From contig NZ_CP081903.1 of the NCBI RefSeq assembly GCF_020091405.1, forward strand, positions 2,476,001-2,540,000: a DNA stretch of 64,000 bases, written 5' to 3'. The translations under genes were made by a program, and so were the position numbers. The stretch comes from Bacteroides cellulosilyticus (GTDB taxonomy: Bacteria; Bacteroidota; Bacteroidia; Bacteroidales; Bacteroidaceae). Under the pieces are notes generated by a model, which was not told the DNA's origin, searched no databases, and worked only from the letters and a program-made list of their open reading frames with translations. Below, one piece after another: positions 17,551 through 27,283 of this stretch. Position 1 is the stretch's first letter; every line of letters starts with the position of its first letter.

Positions 17551-18136
17551 TAGTCTCACTCTCAAACTCTTTCAGTTCTGCCAGTCCTTGCTCTACTTCT
17601 TTGATTTTTTGTTCGTGCTGCTTCATTTTCGTATAACTGTAGATGCAGCCCACAATCATCACTGTCAATACGGGCACGAAAGCGTAGGGATTGGTAATTT
17701 TACTCTCTGAAATCATAAAGACTATTACGGAGCCAAGGCCGAGAATAGTACCGTACTTCTTGTTATAGCTATAAAATCTTCTGTATTTCAAGACGGTACG
17801 GGTCAACTCATTTACTTTCATGTAGTTCAGCTTAAACTTGGATAAGCTATAGAGGATTGCCAATTGAAACAGTAAGGCCAGAAACATCACAGTTTCCAGA
17901 AGTATGAAAGAACTCAGTTTCATATTGATTCCCAGGAACCTGTTTACGGGCAGTACAATCAGGCCGCAGAGCAGGATTATATAAAGTCCCCGTAATTCCT
18001 GGTTATAAATACTGTCATAAGCAGATTTTGTTTTACTTGCAACCATTTCTTCGATGATCCTCTTGTTTAATATCTCATTTTGTTCTAAACGCTCGTTCAG
18101 GACATTCCAACTATTTTTCATTTCATCTAAATTCAT
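17531..18136 (-). CDS. membrane protein partnered with ECF sigma factor (possible anti-sigma role)
   Basis: A 201-aa protein of unknown function. It has an N-terminal polar helix (MNLDEMKNSWNVLNERLEQNEI), then about four membrane segments (GLYIILLCGLIVLPVN, FILLETVMFLALLFQLAILY, TILGLGSVIVFMIS, YAFVPVLTVMIVGCIYSY) and a C-terminal charged coiled coil. It starts 12 bp after the ECF sigma gene. This arrangement is common for membrane proteins regulating, or regulated by, the sigma factor, but no zinc-type anti-sigma motif is visible and the role is inferred from position only. Confidence 0.8.
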   Translation of the reverse strand: MNLDEMKNSWNVLNERLEQNEILNKRIIEEMVASKTKSAYDSIYNQELRGLYIILLCGLIVLPVNRFLGINMKLSSFILLETVMFLALLFQLAILYSLSKFKLNYMKVNELTRTVLKYRRFYSYNKKYGTILGLGSVIVFMISESKITNPYAFVPVLTVMIVGCIYSYTKMKQHEQKIKEVEQGLAELKEFESETIRTGSK

Positions 18137-18148
18137 TATTCGTCAGTT

Positions 18149-18640
18149 TTAGGAGTTAGACATGTTTTTCAGATTCTCTTTGATGCGATAGAGTTTTACG
18201 GCCACATAATTCTTGGAGATACCCAATATATCGGCAATTTCCTGATGACTCCGTTCTTCAAGCCAAAGCAAAATCAGCGCGCGTTCCAATTTGCCCAGCA
18301 TGTTTATCATACGATAAAGTTCACGGAGTTGGGATGTCTTTTCTTCTTCATCGGCAAAGGCAGATTCCAGGTCGATAGTGATGGGAATCACGACCGGTCT
18401 TGAATTGGATTTGCGGAAAAAGGAGATACAGGTATTCAACGCAATCCGATAAACCCAGGTAGATGCTTTGCACTCGCCCCGGAAGCGAGGAAAAGATTTC
18501 CATAGATTTATCACGGTCTCTTGATACAGATCATTGAGACTGTCGTTGTCTGTGGCATAGATATAGCAGATCTTGTAGATAATCTGTTTATACTCTGTCA
18601 CGAAGTCGACGAATTGCTTTTCCAACTTTTTAGTGTCCAT
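18149..18640 (-). CDS. ECF-type RNA polymerase sigma factor
   Basis: A 163-aa sigma70-family protein with region 2 (YKQIIYKICYIYATDNDSLNDLYQETVINLWKSFPRF, about residues 16-52) and region 4 (ALILLWLEERSHQEIADILGISKNYVAVKLYRIKENL, about 118-155), the helix-turn-helix that contacts the -35-like element. Region 3 is missing, as is typical for ECF factors. It is followed 12 bp later by a membrane protein, suggesting a two-gene unit. Target genes are not evident; it is not next to a SusC gene. Confidence 0.92.
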   Translation of the reverse strand: MDTKKLEKQFVDFVTEYKQIIYKICYIYATDNDSLNDLYQETVINLWKSFPRFRGECKASTWVYRIALNTCISFFRKSNSRPVVIPITIDLESAFADEEEKTSQLRELYRMINMLGKLERALILLWLEERSHQEIADILGISKNYVAVKLYRIKENLKNMSNS

Positions 18641-18716
18641 AATTTAACTCTTTACTTCATTAGTCGCATGGCAGAGCATTCGATTACAAGCTTTGAGAAT
18701 AATTATTCAGATACGA

Positions 18717-18770
18717 ATTGAGCGAATTATACGGATTTGCAATTAAAAGAATCCGTATAATTCGCTCAAT
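18717..18770. repeat. perfect 21-bp inverted repeat
   Basis: Arms 18717-18737 and 18750-18770 are exact reverse complements (ATTGAGCGAATTATACGGAT core) with a 12-nt loop. It lies in the 173-bp gap between the sigma gene start and the GH20 stop. It lacks a T run on either side and so does not look like a simple terminator; it resembles the hairpins at the operon junctions elsewhere in this window. Confidence 0.9.
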
Positions 18771-18813
18771 CAGCGTTATGAGAAATGATACTGAGTGGTC
18801 TTCCTGTATTTTA

Positions 18814-21144
18814 TCAGTTCACCTCTATTTCATCAATGAACATATAAGCTGCTTTTCCTTCGCCTGCATGTCCTTTCGGCAGGGCAGGGCTACGCTTGAT
18901 AACAACTTTCACATACCGTGCTTTTACCGGATCAAAAGTTATCTCATAGTTTTCCACACCTTTCTTATCAATATTTGTTTCAGCAGGAATATCCTTAACG
19001 GCTACTTCGCGGAACTCTTTATTATCGTCAGATACAGAGACTACCAACCCTGTACTTCCCATAATCCAGGCACTCATATCGACAATGGCGTTCGTAGCTA
19101 CCCGTTTGATTTCTGTTTCCTGTCCCAGGTCGATGATGGCTTCCACATCACCACCTACAAAACCTAACCAAGCTCCGGTGGCATAGCTATCGTTTCCCTT
19201 CATACCGTCTACCAAAGTGATAGCACCTCCGAATTTATACTTTTCCGAAGGCTGGAAGGTCAGTTCGATAGGGCAATATGTAGCCTTATTGAAAGAAATC
19301 TTCTTATTCACCACTTTGCTCTTTCCTTCCGGGCGGATAACCACTGCCTGGAAATCTGCTGTTTCAGTAATGGCAACAGGTTCTGTGTATTTCAATGAAG
19401 TTGTGGTCGGTTCGGTTCCATCTAATGTATAATAAATAGGAGCGTCATCAATAGTACTCAATGTAACGACTACCGCTTTCTTGGCAACATCCGGTGTGAA
19501 GTCGACCTTCAGATCGAATACATGCTTGGCATAGTTGAAACCATCTCTTTGATAGAACTTCATCAGGCGGGCCAGACGTTTAGTGAAATCTTTGAAATCC
19601 TTCTTTTCGGGCTGTGTCCATTGTACTTCGGCAAGGGCAGCCATACGAGGCAATACCATGTATTCCACGTGTTCTGTGGTAGTTATGTACTCTGTCCATA
19701 AGTTGGCTTGGGCACCAATGATATGTTTTTTCTGTTCTTCATTCAGATCGAAAGTAGGATCCAGACTGTATACCTTTTCTATGGGTACATATCCACCGAT
19801 ACCCAGCGGTTCATCCTTGGTGTCTGCCGTCTGATAATAATCGAAATAGCAATAGGTATTGGGTGTCATAATTACATCATGTCCCATTTGTGCGGCTTTT
19901 ATACCTCCGGATGCTCCGCGCCATGACATTACTGTTGCATTGGGTGCTACATCTCCTTCCAGAATTTCGTCCCAGCCGATAATCCGGCGTCCCTTGCTGT
20001 TCAGGAACTTCTCGATACGTGTCATGCAATAACTTTGCAGGCGATCTTCTGCCGTATGGTTTTTATCCGCTTTCAGCCCTTCCGCTTTGATACGCGCCTG
20101 ACATTTCGGACATTCTTTCCATCGGTCACGTGGAGCTTCATCGCCACCGATATGTACATACTCTGATGGGAATATTTCGATGATTTCACTCATTACATCT
20201 TCCAGGAATTGCATGGTTTTATCATTACCGATGCAGAGTACGTCTTCAAATACACCCCAACGCGGACACACTTCATATGGACCACCCGTACATCCCATTT
20301 CTGGATAAGCGGCCAGTGCAGCAAGCATGTGTCCCGGCAGGTCTACTTCCGGAATTACTGTGATGTAGCGTTCCTGTGCATATTTCACGATTTCTTTAGC
20401 CTCTTCCTGTGTATAGAAACCGCCATACGGCGTATTGTCATACTCTTGTGTGTTTTTTCCAATTACCGTGCGACTGCGTTGAGAACCTATTTCCGTAAGT
20501 TTCGGATATTTTTTAATCTCAATACGCCAGCCCTGGTCTTCCGTCAGGTGCCAGTGGAAAGTATTCATATTGTGCAGTGCCAGCAAGTCTATATATTTCT
20601 TTATAAACTCTTTTGGGAAGAAGTGACGCCCTACGTCGAGGTGCATACCGCGGTAACTGAAACGCGGTTCGTCCTTAATTTCACCTGCCGGTATCAGGAT
20701 GGTTGCTCCTTTGGCTTCGGCGGGAATGGATTTGCGTAAAGTCTGGATGCCATAGAACACTCCGTTTTCGGTTTGTCCGTTGATGCTGATACCTTCGGGG
20801 GTGGTAGTCAGCACATATCCTTCCTTGTTTGCAATGCCCGGATCGAGTCCCAGTACAATTGCATTTTTCACTTGTTCTCCTGCTGCGATGGCCTTTGTTT
20901 TCGGTGCATAGTTTGTGGCTTGTTGGATGTACTCCGACAGGAACTCAGCATTGCGTTGCAATAAGGCATTGTTTTCCGGATAAGCGATGAGAACATTTTC
21001 GTTCAGTTTGAACGGATTTCCCTGGGTTAAACTTACCTCTTGGGGGAGAGGTATCACTTGGTAGTTAGCTTCTTTCTCCGCTGTACACGAAGCGCATGCC
21101 AAGGCGAGAGCACCTGCAAGAAGTGCGTGGTTAAGTTTTCTCAT
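18814..21144 (-). CDS. GH20 beta-N-acetylhexosaminidase, multi-domain, lipoprotein
   Basis: A 776-aa exo-enzyme that releases terminal beta-GlcNAc or beta-GalNAc. Signal with Cys residues near 17-20 (LALACASC) suggests a lipoprotein. Domain order: GH20b N-terminal domain (about 25-150); catalytic barrel starting FSYRGMHLDVGRHF, with HWHLTEDQGWRIEI and the catalytic Asp-Glu pair in HIGGDE near 335-336; a chitobiase-type C-terminal domain (YTLDGTEPTTTSLKY); and a discoidin-like module (WLGFVGGDVEAIIDLGQ to the end). The start is ATG 21144, where the signal peptide begins, not the frame's upstream ATG at 21177. Two -7-like elements lie upstream on the minus strand, so it may have its own promoter as well as operon read-through. 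Confidence 0.95.
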   Translation of the reverse strand: MRKLNHALLAGALALACASCTAEKEANYQVIPLPQEVSLTQGNPFKLNENVLIAYPENNALLQRNAEFLSEYIQQATNYAPKTKAIAAGEQVKNAIVLGLDPGIANKEGYVLTTTPEGISINGQTENGVFYGIQTLRKSIPAEAKGATILIPAGEIKDEPRFSYRGMHLDVGRHFFPKEFIKKYIDLLALHNMNTFHWHLTEDQGWRIEIKKYPKLTEIGSQRSRTVIGKNTQEYDNTPYGGFYTQEEAKEIVKYAQERYITVIPEVDLPGHMLAALAAYPEMGCTGGPYEVCPRWGVFEDVLCIGNDKTMQFLEDVMSEIIEIFPSEYVHIGGDEAPRDRWKECPKCQARIKAEGLKADKNHTAEDRLQSYCMTRIEKFLNSKGRRIIGWDEILEGDVAPNATVMSWRGASGGIKAAQMGHDVIMTPNTYCYFDYYQTADTKDEPLGIGGYVPIEKVYSLDPTFDLNEEQKKHIIGAQANLWTEYITTTEHVEYMVLPRMAALAEVQWTQPEKKDFKDFTKRLARLMKFYQRDGFNYAKHVFDLKVDFTPDVAKKAVVVTLSTIDDAPIYYTLDGTEPTTTSLKYTEPVAITETADFQAVVIRPEGKSKVVNKKISFNKATYCPIELTFQPSEKYKFGGAITLVDGMKGNDSYATGAWLGFVGGDVEAIIDLGQETEIKRVATNAIVDMSAWIMGSTGLVVSVSDDNKEFREVAVKDIPAETNIDKKGVENYEITFDPVKARYVKVVIKRSPALPKGHAGEGKAAYMFIDEIEVN

Positions 21145-21173
21145 GGTGTTAGTATTTAATTGATTGTACAAAT

Positions 21174-21224
21174 GCAAATGTACGTGATTATCTTCGAATT
21201 TTCACATAAACGGACGCAAAAGTA
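21174..21224 (-). promoter_or_regulatory. two candidate -7 elements upstream of the GH20 gene
   Basis: On the minus strand TACATTTGC (21182-21174) and TACTTTTGC (21224-21216) both match TAnnTTTGC. Neither has a well-spaced TTTG at -33, so at most one is likely to be active. Confidence 0.45.
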
Positions 21225-21245
21225 TATTTCCGGTACTGAAGAAAA

Positions 21246-22796
21246 CTACAAACCAGCCTGTCTGCTCAAAGTCCGGTTGAGTTCGTTCATCTTCTCATTT
21301 CTCAATGCGTTGATCTCTTCCGCTTGTCCGGGTTTCAGATAATCTTTGTTGAGTTTGATGAAACGTTTGTCCAGTTTCCCGGCTTCACCGATGATTTTTT
21401 TAAGTTGCGTGGCAAGTCCGGAAGCCTGTGATACATCATATCCCGAAGATTCGTAGGTGAACTCTACTTCTTTGTACTGAAGATAGTTGATGCGCAGGTC
21501 CAGCATCAGGCGATAATGTTCGAATTCACCGCCCTGTTTCCGGGGAATGATCTTGTTGAAGTGGCTTTTCAACTCTTCACATTCCTGTATCACCTGTTCT
21601 ATCGGCTTTCCTTTAGCATCCTTTCCGTGACGGACTAACTCTTGGGGAAGCAGGAAATAGGTGAGAAAGATTTGCGCTTCGTCCTCCGACAACCCATAGC
21701 GTTGCTGTGCATACTCTTTTATGAAAGTTTCGGCATGAATCGCTTCTGATGAATTGACCGCCTTGCAATAAGCGTCTATCAGCAATTGGAATCCTGACAT
21801 GGGATATACCTGTCGGATGGGTTGCGTACTGATTATTTCCCAACCGTTATCATAGTGGAAACCATAAGTTCCGCTGGTTGACCAGGAAGTTTCTATCATT
21901 CCCTCATATCCGTGGGCACGCGCAAAGGGCAGGAAAGTAACTAGGTTATTGAAATGTTTCATCCACTGGGTCAGATACGTATTGTCGGGTGCCGAACGTA
22001 GGGAGGCTGCTCCCCACATCTTTACACCGAGTTTCAGCAGATTATCCAGTTTACCGAAGCGGTCCGGTTCCCAACCGTAATTCCAGTCAACGTAGATGAG
22101 ATCTTTGGGTAACTCCTGAACGGATTCGGGGTGCATCAGGATAATATCCGTCCAAATGATAGGTTTCTTTCCCATTTCCTTGACCACCTCGCACATGGCT
22201 TTTATGTAGTCAACAAAAAGGCGCGACTTATTTACTTTGGAACATTGTGCGCAACTTCCCAACAGATAAGTTTCGTCAGCTCCTATATGAAAATAAGGTG
22301 ACGGATGCAATTCTGCCACTTCCCGGAAGATTTCCCGGAATACCTTTTTAGCTTCTTCTATCTTGAGGGGACATACTTGCGACACTTCCTTGCTGTCCTC
22401 ACGCAAATGTGCGTATCGGTCGTGCCTTAATATGTATTCGCAATGTCCGAAACAGTTCTGTAACGGGATTACTTCAATACCGAGCGAAGTGCAATAGCTT
22501 ACAATATCCTGCACTTCGCTGCGGCTGAATGCCAATTGATTACACAAAGTGGCATGCTTTTGGAAAGGGAATGTTGCCTCATACTCTATCAGCAGAGTAT
22601 TTATCTCTTTCTTTGAAAGGTCGGACGCCAGTTCCTTGATTGCCGAAACCGTCATTACCTGCGTACGGCAATCAAGATAGAAAGCCCTGACTTTGAAGTC
22701 GGAAGGAGGGACTGCGCTACGTGCCGGAACACACAGGCACAGGAATATGCTTACTAAAAGTAAACTTTTGTATATGGAACGAAGGGTATGATTCAT
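21246..22796 (-). CDS. GH20-family beta-hexosaminidase (divergent, single domain)
   Basis: A 516-aa secreted protein (signal peptide SLLLVSIFLCLCVPARSA). It has a GH20-type barrel with the catalytic Asp-Glu pair in FHIGADE at residues 174-175, and the preceding EVIPLQNCFGHCEYILRH segment typical of the short hexosaminidase subgroup that lacks the N-terminal GH20b domain. A helical C-terminal region follows (about 350-516). It sits between nagB (12 bp upstream) and the large GH20 gene, so the locus carries two hexosaminidases of different architecture, possibly for different linkages or aglycones. Confidence 0.88.
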   Translation of the reverse strand: MNHTLRSIYKSLLLVSIFLCLCVPARSAVPPSDFKVRAFYLDCRTQVMTVSAIKELASDLSKKEINTLLIEYEATFPFQKHATLCNQLAFSRSEVQDIVSYCTSLGIEVIPLQNCFGHCEYILRHDRYAHLREDSKEVSQVCPLKIEEAKKVFREIFREVAELHPSPYFHIGADETYLLGSCAQCSKVNKSRLFVDYIKAMCEVVKEMGKKPIIWTDIILMHPESVQELPKDLIYVDWNYGWEPDRFGKLDNLLKLGVKMWGAASLRSAPDNTYLTQWMKHFNNLVTFLPFARAHGYEGMIETSWSTSGTYGFHYDNGWEIISTQPIRQVYPMSGFQLLIDAYCKAVNSSEAIHAETFIKEYAQQRYGLSEDEAQIFLTYFLLPQELVRHGKDAKGKPIEQVIQECEELKSHFNKIIPRKQGGEFEHYRLMLDLRINYLQYKEVEFTYESSGYDVSQASGLATQLKKIIGEAGKLDKRFIKLNKDYLKPGQAEEINALRNEKMNELNRTLSRQAGL

Positions 22797-22808
22797 GGTC
22801 TTTATTTT

Positions 22809-23576
22809 TTAGATGGATAAAAGTGACGCACTGTCCCGGTCGCAATAAAGCGTCGCATGGGGATGAGTACGTAAAATAGAAGCCGGGCAAGTGGTGCTGA
22901 CAGGACCGTATAATGTTTCTTTCACAGCATTTGCCTTCGGCTTTCCCGGTACTATGCAAAAGATACGGGTAGCTTTCATCATAACCGGTATCGTAATGGT
23001 GACTGCCTGTTGGGGTACTTTCTCCAGACTGGAGAAACAACCGTCGTGTACCTGTTGTGTGCGACATACCTCGTCCAGTAATACCACTTTTACCTGCTGG
23101 GGATCATCAAACAATGCCACATGCGGGTCATTAAAAGCGATGTGCCCGTTTTCACCGATTCCCATGAAAACAATGTCGATGGGATGCTTTTGCAGAACTT
23201 CTTCATAGTGGGTGCAGATGTTCTCGGGTGAGGCGCCTTCTATATATAGATAATGTATAGACTTGAAGGGAAGTGCGGCAAATATGTGTTCTTTGAGATA
23301 ATTCCCGAAGCGTTGAGGCGCATCCGCTTGCAGACCGATGTACTCGTCCATGTGCAAGGCATGGATGCGGTTCCAGGGAAGAGCATACTTCTGCAAGGCG
23401 GCCAGAAACTCGTTTTGTGAGGGGGCCGCTGCAAACAGAATATTGATTTCCTCTTTTTCTTTTAATAATTGGTTGATACTTTCGGCTGCAGCTTGTGCGG
23501 CATCTTCGCCCATAATCTGGCGGGTAGCGCATACCCGTACCAGTAAAGCTTCTTTCTTAATTTCTTTTATGTTCAT
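22809..23576 (-). CDS. nagB: glucosamine-6-phosphate deaminase
   Basis: Converts glucosamine-6-phosphate to fructose-6-phosphate and ammonia in the cytoplasm, the last step of GlcNAc catabolism. The 255-aa product shows the family motifs HMDEYIG (about 79-85) and MGIGENGHIAFNDP (about 137-150, active-site Glu and His). The length is near the usual 240-270. It overlaps nagA by 4 bp. The sequence is diverged from E. coli NagB, and a related sugar-phosphate isomerase role cannot be excluded, but the neighbours strongly favour NagB. Confidence 0.9.
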   Translation of the reverse strand: MNIKEIKKEALLVRVCATRQIMGEDAAQAAAESINQLLKEKEEINILFAAAPSQNEFLAALQKYALPWNRIHALHMDEYIGLQADAPQRFGNYLKEHIFAALPFKSIHYLYIEGASPENICTHYEEVLQKHPIDIVFMGIGENGHIAFNDPHVALFDDPQQVKVVLLDEVCRTQQVHDGCFSSLEKVPQQAVTITIPVMMKATRIFCIVPGKPKANAVKETLYGPVSTTCPASILRTHPHATLYCDRDSASLLSI

Positions 23577-24769
23577 GGTTGTTCAAATAGTGTTTCTCCG
23601 TTAATGAATACCCGGTTGATGCGGATATCCGGGTCGAATATTACAATGTCGGCATCATATCCTTTGGCAATCTTTCCTTTCCTGTCCGCAATGCCCATTA
23701 TTTCGGCGGGGGTGAGTGTCATCATGCGCACGGCTTCTTCCAGAGGGCGTTCTCCCATCCGGTACATATTCCGTACCAACCGGTCGGTCGTAGCTACGCT
23801 TCCCGCAAAGGACTGGCGGTCGGGCATCTTGGCTACTCCGTCCTCAATGAGCACTTCGCATCCTTTGGCACGACTGCCCAATATGCTTTTTCCTTCAGGC
23901 ATACCTGCACCGCGCATGGAGTCGGTGACTAAGGCAATCTTCTCCGCACCCTTATTCTTTACTGCCAGTTTCATAAGCGGTGCCGGAACATGTACGCCGT
24001 CCGTTATCAGTTCAATGGTTATTTCGTCCAATAAATATCCCGCTTCTACACAACCTGCGTAGCGGAAGGCGTTCCGACGGGTTACTCCATTCATGCAGGA
24101 GTAGAAGTGGGTGATATGGGTAAAACCGTGTTTCACGGATTCCACCACATCTTCATAAATGGCATCTGTATGCGCTATGGAAGGCAATATGCCACGTCGG
24201 TGCAGTATATCACCAAACTCAAGTGCCCCCGGAAGTTCGGGAGCAATACTCCACCGGACGATATCCTGGCTCCTGTCCAATATCTCCATGTATTCTTCGG
24301 GGGAAGGGTTGCGCAGATAGCGCGGATCCTGTGCTCCCCTGAAGGCATAGGCAAAGTAAGGGCCTTCCAGGTGTAAACCTCCGAAAGCGGCACCCGAACG
24401 TTGATCTTTTACCCGGTCGTATATATCGAGAAAGCGAAACAGTTCCTGATTATCCGAAGCCAGTGTGGTAGGATAAAGTAAGGTAGTTCCGTGCCGCAGG
24501 TGTTCGCGGGCAATGGTGAGGCAGTCTTCTTCCGTACAATCCATGAAGTCGGAATCGCCTGCGCCGTGTGTGTGCAGGTCGATGAATCCCGGGGCGATGT
24601 AGCCGCCGTGTGCATCGTGACCTATGCTGCCGGGCACTTCATAGTTTCCCGGCTCTATGCCGATAATTTTTCCTTCGGCGATGAGTACGGTTCCCACTCC
24701 GAAATTACGTTCCGGAGTGATGATTTCACCGTTATAAATTCTGGTTATTTGTCCTTTTTCAGTTTCCAT
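23573..24769 (-). CDS. nagA: N-acetylglucosamine-6-phosphate deacetylase
   Basis: Removes acetate from GlcNAc-6-phosphate, giving glucosamine-6-phosphate for NagB; cytoplasmic metal-dependent amidohydrolase. The 398-aa product has IDLHTHGAGDSDF (metal-site HTH near residue 65-67), HLEGPYF, ITHFYSCMNG, ITDGVHV and VTDSMRGAG, all family landmarks. It overlaps the transporter gene by 25 bp and nagB by 4 bp, so these are one tightly packed transcript. No dedicated GlcNAc kinase was seen in the window, so the phosphorylating enzyme must be elsewhere. Confidence 0.95.
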   Translation of the reverse strand: METEKGQITRIYNGEIITPERNFGVGTVLIAEGKIIGIEPGNYEVPGSIGHDAHGGYIAPGFIDLHTHGAGDSDFMDCTEEDCLTIAREHLRHGTTLLYPTTLASDNQELFRFLDIYDRVKDQRSGAAFGGLHLEGPYFAYAFRGAQDPRYLRNPSPEEYMEILDRSQDIVRWSIAPELPGALEFGDILHRRGILPSIAHTDAIYEDVVESVKHGFTHITHFYSCMNGVTRRNAFRYAGCVEAGYLLDEITIELITDGVHVPAPLMKLAVKNKGAEKIALVTDSMRGAGMPEGKSILGSRAKGCEVLIEDGVAKMPDRQSFAGSVATTDRLVRNMYRMGERPLEEAVRMMTLTPAEIMGIADRKGKIAKGYDADIVIFDPDIRINRVFINGETLFEQP

Positions 24770-26076
24770 AATTCAGACCAATGATTGATTTTATATCCGT
24801 AGAATGCGTAAAATATCAAATAAAGGAAGCAGGGAATCAGCACGATATATCCGATCCGCAATCCGTAATGATCGGCTATCAGTCCATAGATGACCGGCAT
24901 GAAAGCGTTGCCGCAGAGTGCCATCACCATGAACGAGGACCCCAGGTTCGTCCAGCGTCCCAGGTCATGTATGGCAAGCGGCCATATCCCGGCATAGATC
25001 AGTGCGTTGCATACTCCCATCAGGCTTAGGCACCAGATGGAAAGGGAAGTGGCATGTCCGTATATCTGTACTTCTCCGGGAATCACCAGTACACAGACCG
25101 ATAATATCAGTCCGCCTACGGTGCAGATACGAAACATGCGTTGCTGGCTGGCAAACCGGGGAATCAGCAGGATGCCGATGAAATATCCCACAAGAGCACA
25201 GGACAAAGTGATGCTGGGGAATATCTTGGCTTCGTGCAGATTGAATCCCATACTTTCGGCATAGCTGATAATCGTATCGATGGAAATCACCTGGGCCGCC
25301 ACATGAAAGAAGATGGCGAATACTCCTAATATAAGGTATGGATACGAGCCGATAGACTTGTGGTCACTGGAAGAGTGGGTACTCTTTTCCTGTTCATTAC
25401 TCAGATCGGGCAGCCGGATGAAATGTATCGCGCAGCCAAACAGGAACAAGAACAGGGAAAGTATCGAGTAGGGGACAATAACCCTCCGTATCAGTTCGTC
25501 CAGCAAGAGGTCTTTCTCTACACCTGCCACATTGTTATTCTTCAGCACTTCGAACAATTCGGTATCCGTTGATTTCAGGATGACGGCGGCAAACAGCAGG
25601 GGGGCGATGATTCCGGCTATCTTGTTGCATAGCCCCATGATACTGATACGCCGGGCTGCCGACTCTATTGGTCCCAGTATGGTGACATAAGGATTTGCTA
25701 CGGTTTGCAGGATGGACAGACCGGTACCTATGGTGAATAGTCCGGTCAGGAAGACGGGATAGGCCCGGGTGCAGGCTGCCGGAACGAATAGGACGGTCCC
25801 GGCTGCCATAAGCCACAATCCTGCGATAATACCCCGTTTGGGGCCGATCCGACCGATCAGTTTGGCAGCGGGAATAGACATCACAAGGTAAGCGATGTAG
25901 AATGCCAAGGTTACCAGATAAGACTGGGTGTGGGTTAACTCGCAAGCCACTTTGAAGTAGGGAATCAAGATGGAGTTTACCCAGGATACCAGTCCGAAGA
26001 TGAAAAACAGCGTTCCCAGCATCAGCATAGGCAGCAGATTGGAGGAAGGCTTTTGTTGAACGTTACCTTTAAACAT
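24745..26076 (-). CDS. MFS sugar transporter (NagP/FucP-like)
   Basis: A 443-aa major facilitator with about 12 membrane segments. The N-terminus (LPMLMLGTLFFIFGLVSWVNSILIPYFK) and the loop RIGPKRGIIAGL match the FucP/NagP/GluP sugar-proton symporter group. Given the neighbours nagA, nagB and nagX, GlcNAc is the likely substrate, moved from periplasm to cytoplasm. It lies 6 bp after nagX and overlaps nagA. Confidence 0.9.
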   Translation of the reverse strand: MFKGNVQQKPSSNLLPMLMLGTLFFIFGLVSWVNSILIPYFKVACELTHTQSYLVTLAFYIAYLVMSIPAAKLIGRIGPKRGIIAGLWLMAAGTVLFVPAACTRAYPVFLTGLFTIGTGLSILQTVANPYVTILGPIESAARRISIMGLCNKIAGIIAPLLFAAVILKSTDTELFEVLKNNNVAGVEKDLLLDELIRRVIVPYSILSLFLFLFGCAIHFIRLPDLSNEQEKSTHSSSDHKSIGSYPYLILGVFAIFFHVAAQVISIDTIISYAESMGFNLHEAKIFPSITLSCALVGYFIGILLIPRFASQQRMFRICTVGGLILSVCVLVIPGEVQIYGHATSLSIWCLSLMGVCNALIYAGIWPLAIHDLGRWTNLGSSFMVMALCGNAFMPVIYGLIADHYGLRIGYIVLIPCFLYLIFYAFYGYKINHWSELWKLKKDK

Positions 26077-26082
26077 ACCTTT

Positions 26083-27204
26083 TTACAGTTTTATATAAAT
26101 ACGTTTGCGATAGAGAATGTATCCCAATGCCCATATCACCCCGATGAAGAACAGGGCGTACACCAGAGAACCTGCATAATCTCCCAGCAAGGGTTGCAGC
26201 GTCCGGTTGTAGATAATTCCCCGGACACTGATGGTTGCTTCGCCCCACGGGATGAATGACAATCCGAACAGTACGCTGATGATCCACGCAACTACATACA
26301 TGAAAAGCGGATTCACTCCGAAGGCTTCGAAGAAGCGGCACCAGCGCTTTTTCTGCCTGACGTCAATGATATCTATCAGTAAAGCAAGAAGCAGGGAAGC
26401 TGTTCCGGAAGTGATTAAAGTGTAAGAAGCAGTCCACAGTTTCTTGTTTATCGGATCGAGATATTGTAACAGGAAACCGGCGAACAACAGAACCGTACCG
26501 AACAGGGCGACCTGACGGATACGTTCCTTATTTTCCGCTATCCCCGTAATCAGGCTTCCAACGAACGTGCCGAACAGTACATGCGCCCAACAAGGAATCG
26601 TACTCAGCAGCCCTTCGGGTTCGAAAGCAAAGCTACCGCCCTCAGCGGCCTCTTTGATTAAATGTCCCGCTCCCAGCAGTTTGACGTCAATCACCGCAAT
26701 CAGGTTGTCTGCCGAATGTACATATCCGTTGAAACATTGCAGCAACACAAGATATAGCAGCAGAATTCCTCCTGCCGTGGCAAGATAATACTTCTTTGGA
26801 ATAAGAATTGCCAGGAATGCTCCGCCTGCATAAGCCAATGCCAACCGTTGCATGACACCGAGAATACGCAGATGTTCCCAGGAGAAAGTGCCGTAACAAA
26901 GTTTGGAGAAACAATCCAATGCTATTCCTACGGCAAAGAGAGCTACGGTCCGGCGGATGATTTTCAGGCTGACGGTGGTATTGAGTTTATCGAACTTGCG
27001 CAATGAAAAGTGGATGGCTACGCCCATGATAAACATAAAAAAGGGATAAACCAAGTCTGTGGGGGTTAATCCATGCCATCGTGCGTGTTGCAACGGGGCA
27101 TAGACAGACTGCCAGGAACCGGGGTTGTTCACCAGTATCATTCCGGCTATGGTAATCCCTCTTATTACATCGAGTGCAAGTAATCTATTGTTTGGGGCCG
27201 ACAT
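26083..27204 (-). CDS. nagX: NagX-like inner-membrane acetyltransferase family protein (HGSNAT/DUF5009)
   Basis: A 373-aa integral membrane protein with about ten hydrophobic segments. The N-terminus RLLALDVIRGITIAGMILVNNPGSW and TPTDLVYPFFMFIMGVAIHFS are hallmarks of the bacterial relatives of heparan-alpha-glucosaminide N-acetyltransferase, often called NagX when found in GlcNAc loci. It may acetylate glucosamine units or otherwise condition amino sugars in the periplasm; the biochemical role in bacteria is not settled. It is the first of a tight cluster with the transporter, nagA, nagB and two GH20 genes. Upstream lies a four-unit 22-bp palindromic array. Confidence 0.88.
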   Translation of the reverse strand: MSAPNNRLLALDVIRGITIAGMILVNNPGSWQSVYAPLQHARWHGLTPTDLVYPFFMFIMGVAIHFSLRKFDKLNTTVSLKIIRRTVALFAVGIALDCFSKLCYGTFSWEHLRILGVMQRLALAYAGGAFLAILIPKKYYLATAGGILLLYLVLLQCFNGYVHSADNLIAVIDVKLLGAGHLIKEAAEGGSFAFEPEGLLSTIPCWAHVLFGTFVGSLITGIAENKERIRQVALFGTVLLFAGFLLQYLDPINKKLWTASYTLITSGTASLLLALLIDIIDVRQKKRWCRFFEAFGVNPLFMYVVAWIISVLFGLSFIPWGEATISVRGIIYNRTLQPLLGDYAGSLVYALFFIGVIWALGYILYRKRIYIKL

Positions 27205-27283
27205 AAGTGCTGAATGTTTTGATTATTAATAGTTTGGGTGCTCTTCATTAAATGAAAACACCCGGATGCTTTATTCTACTCTT

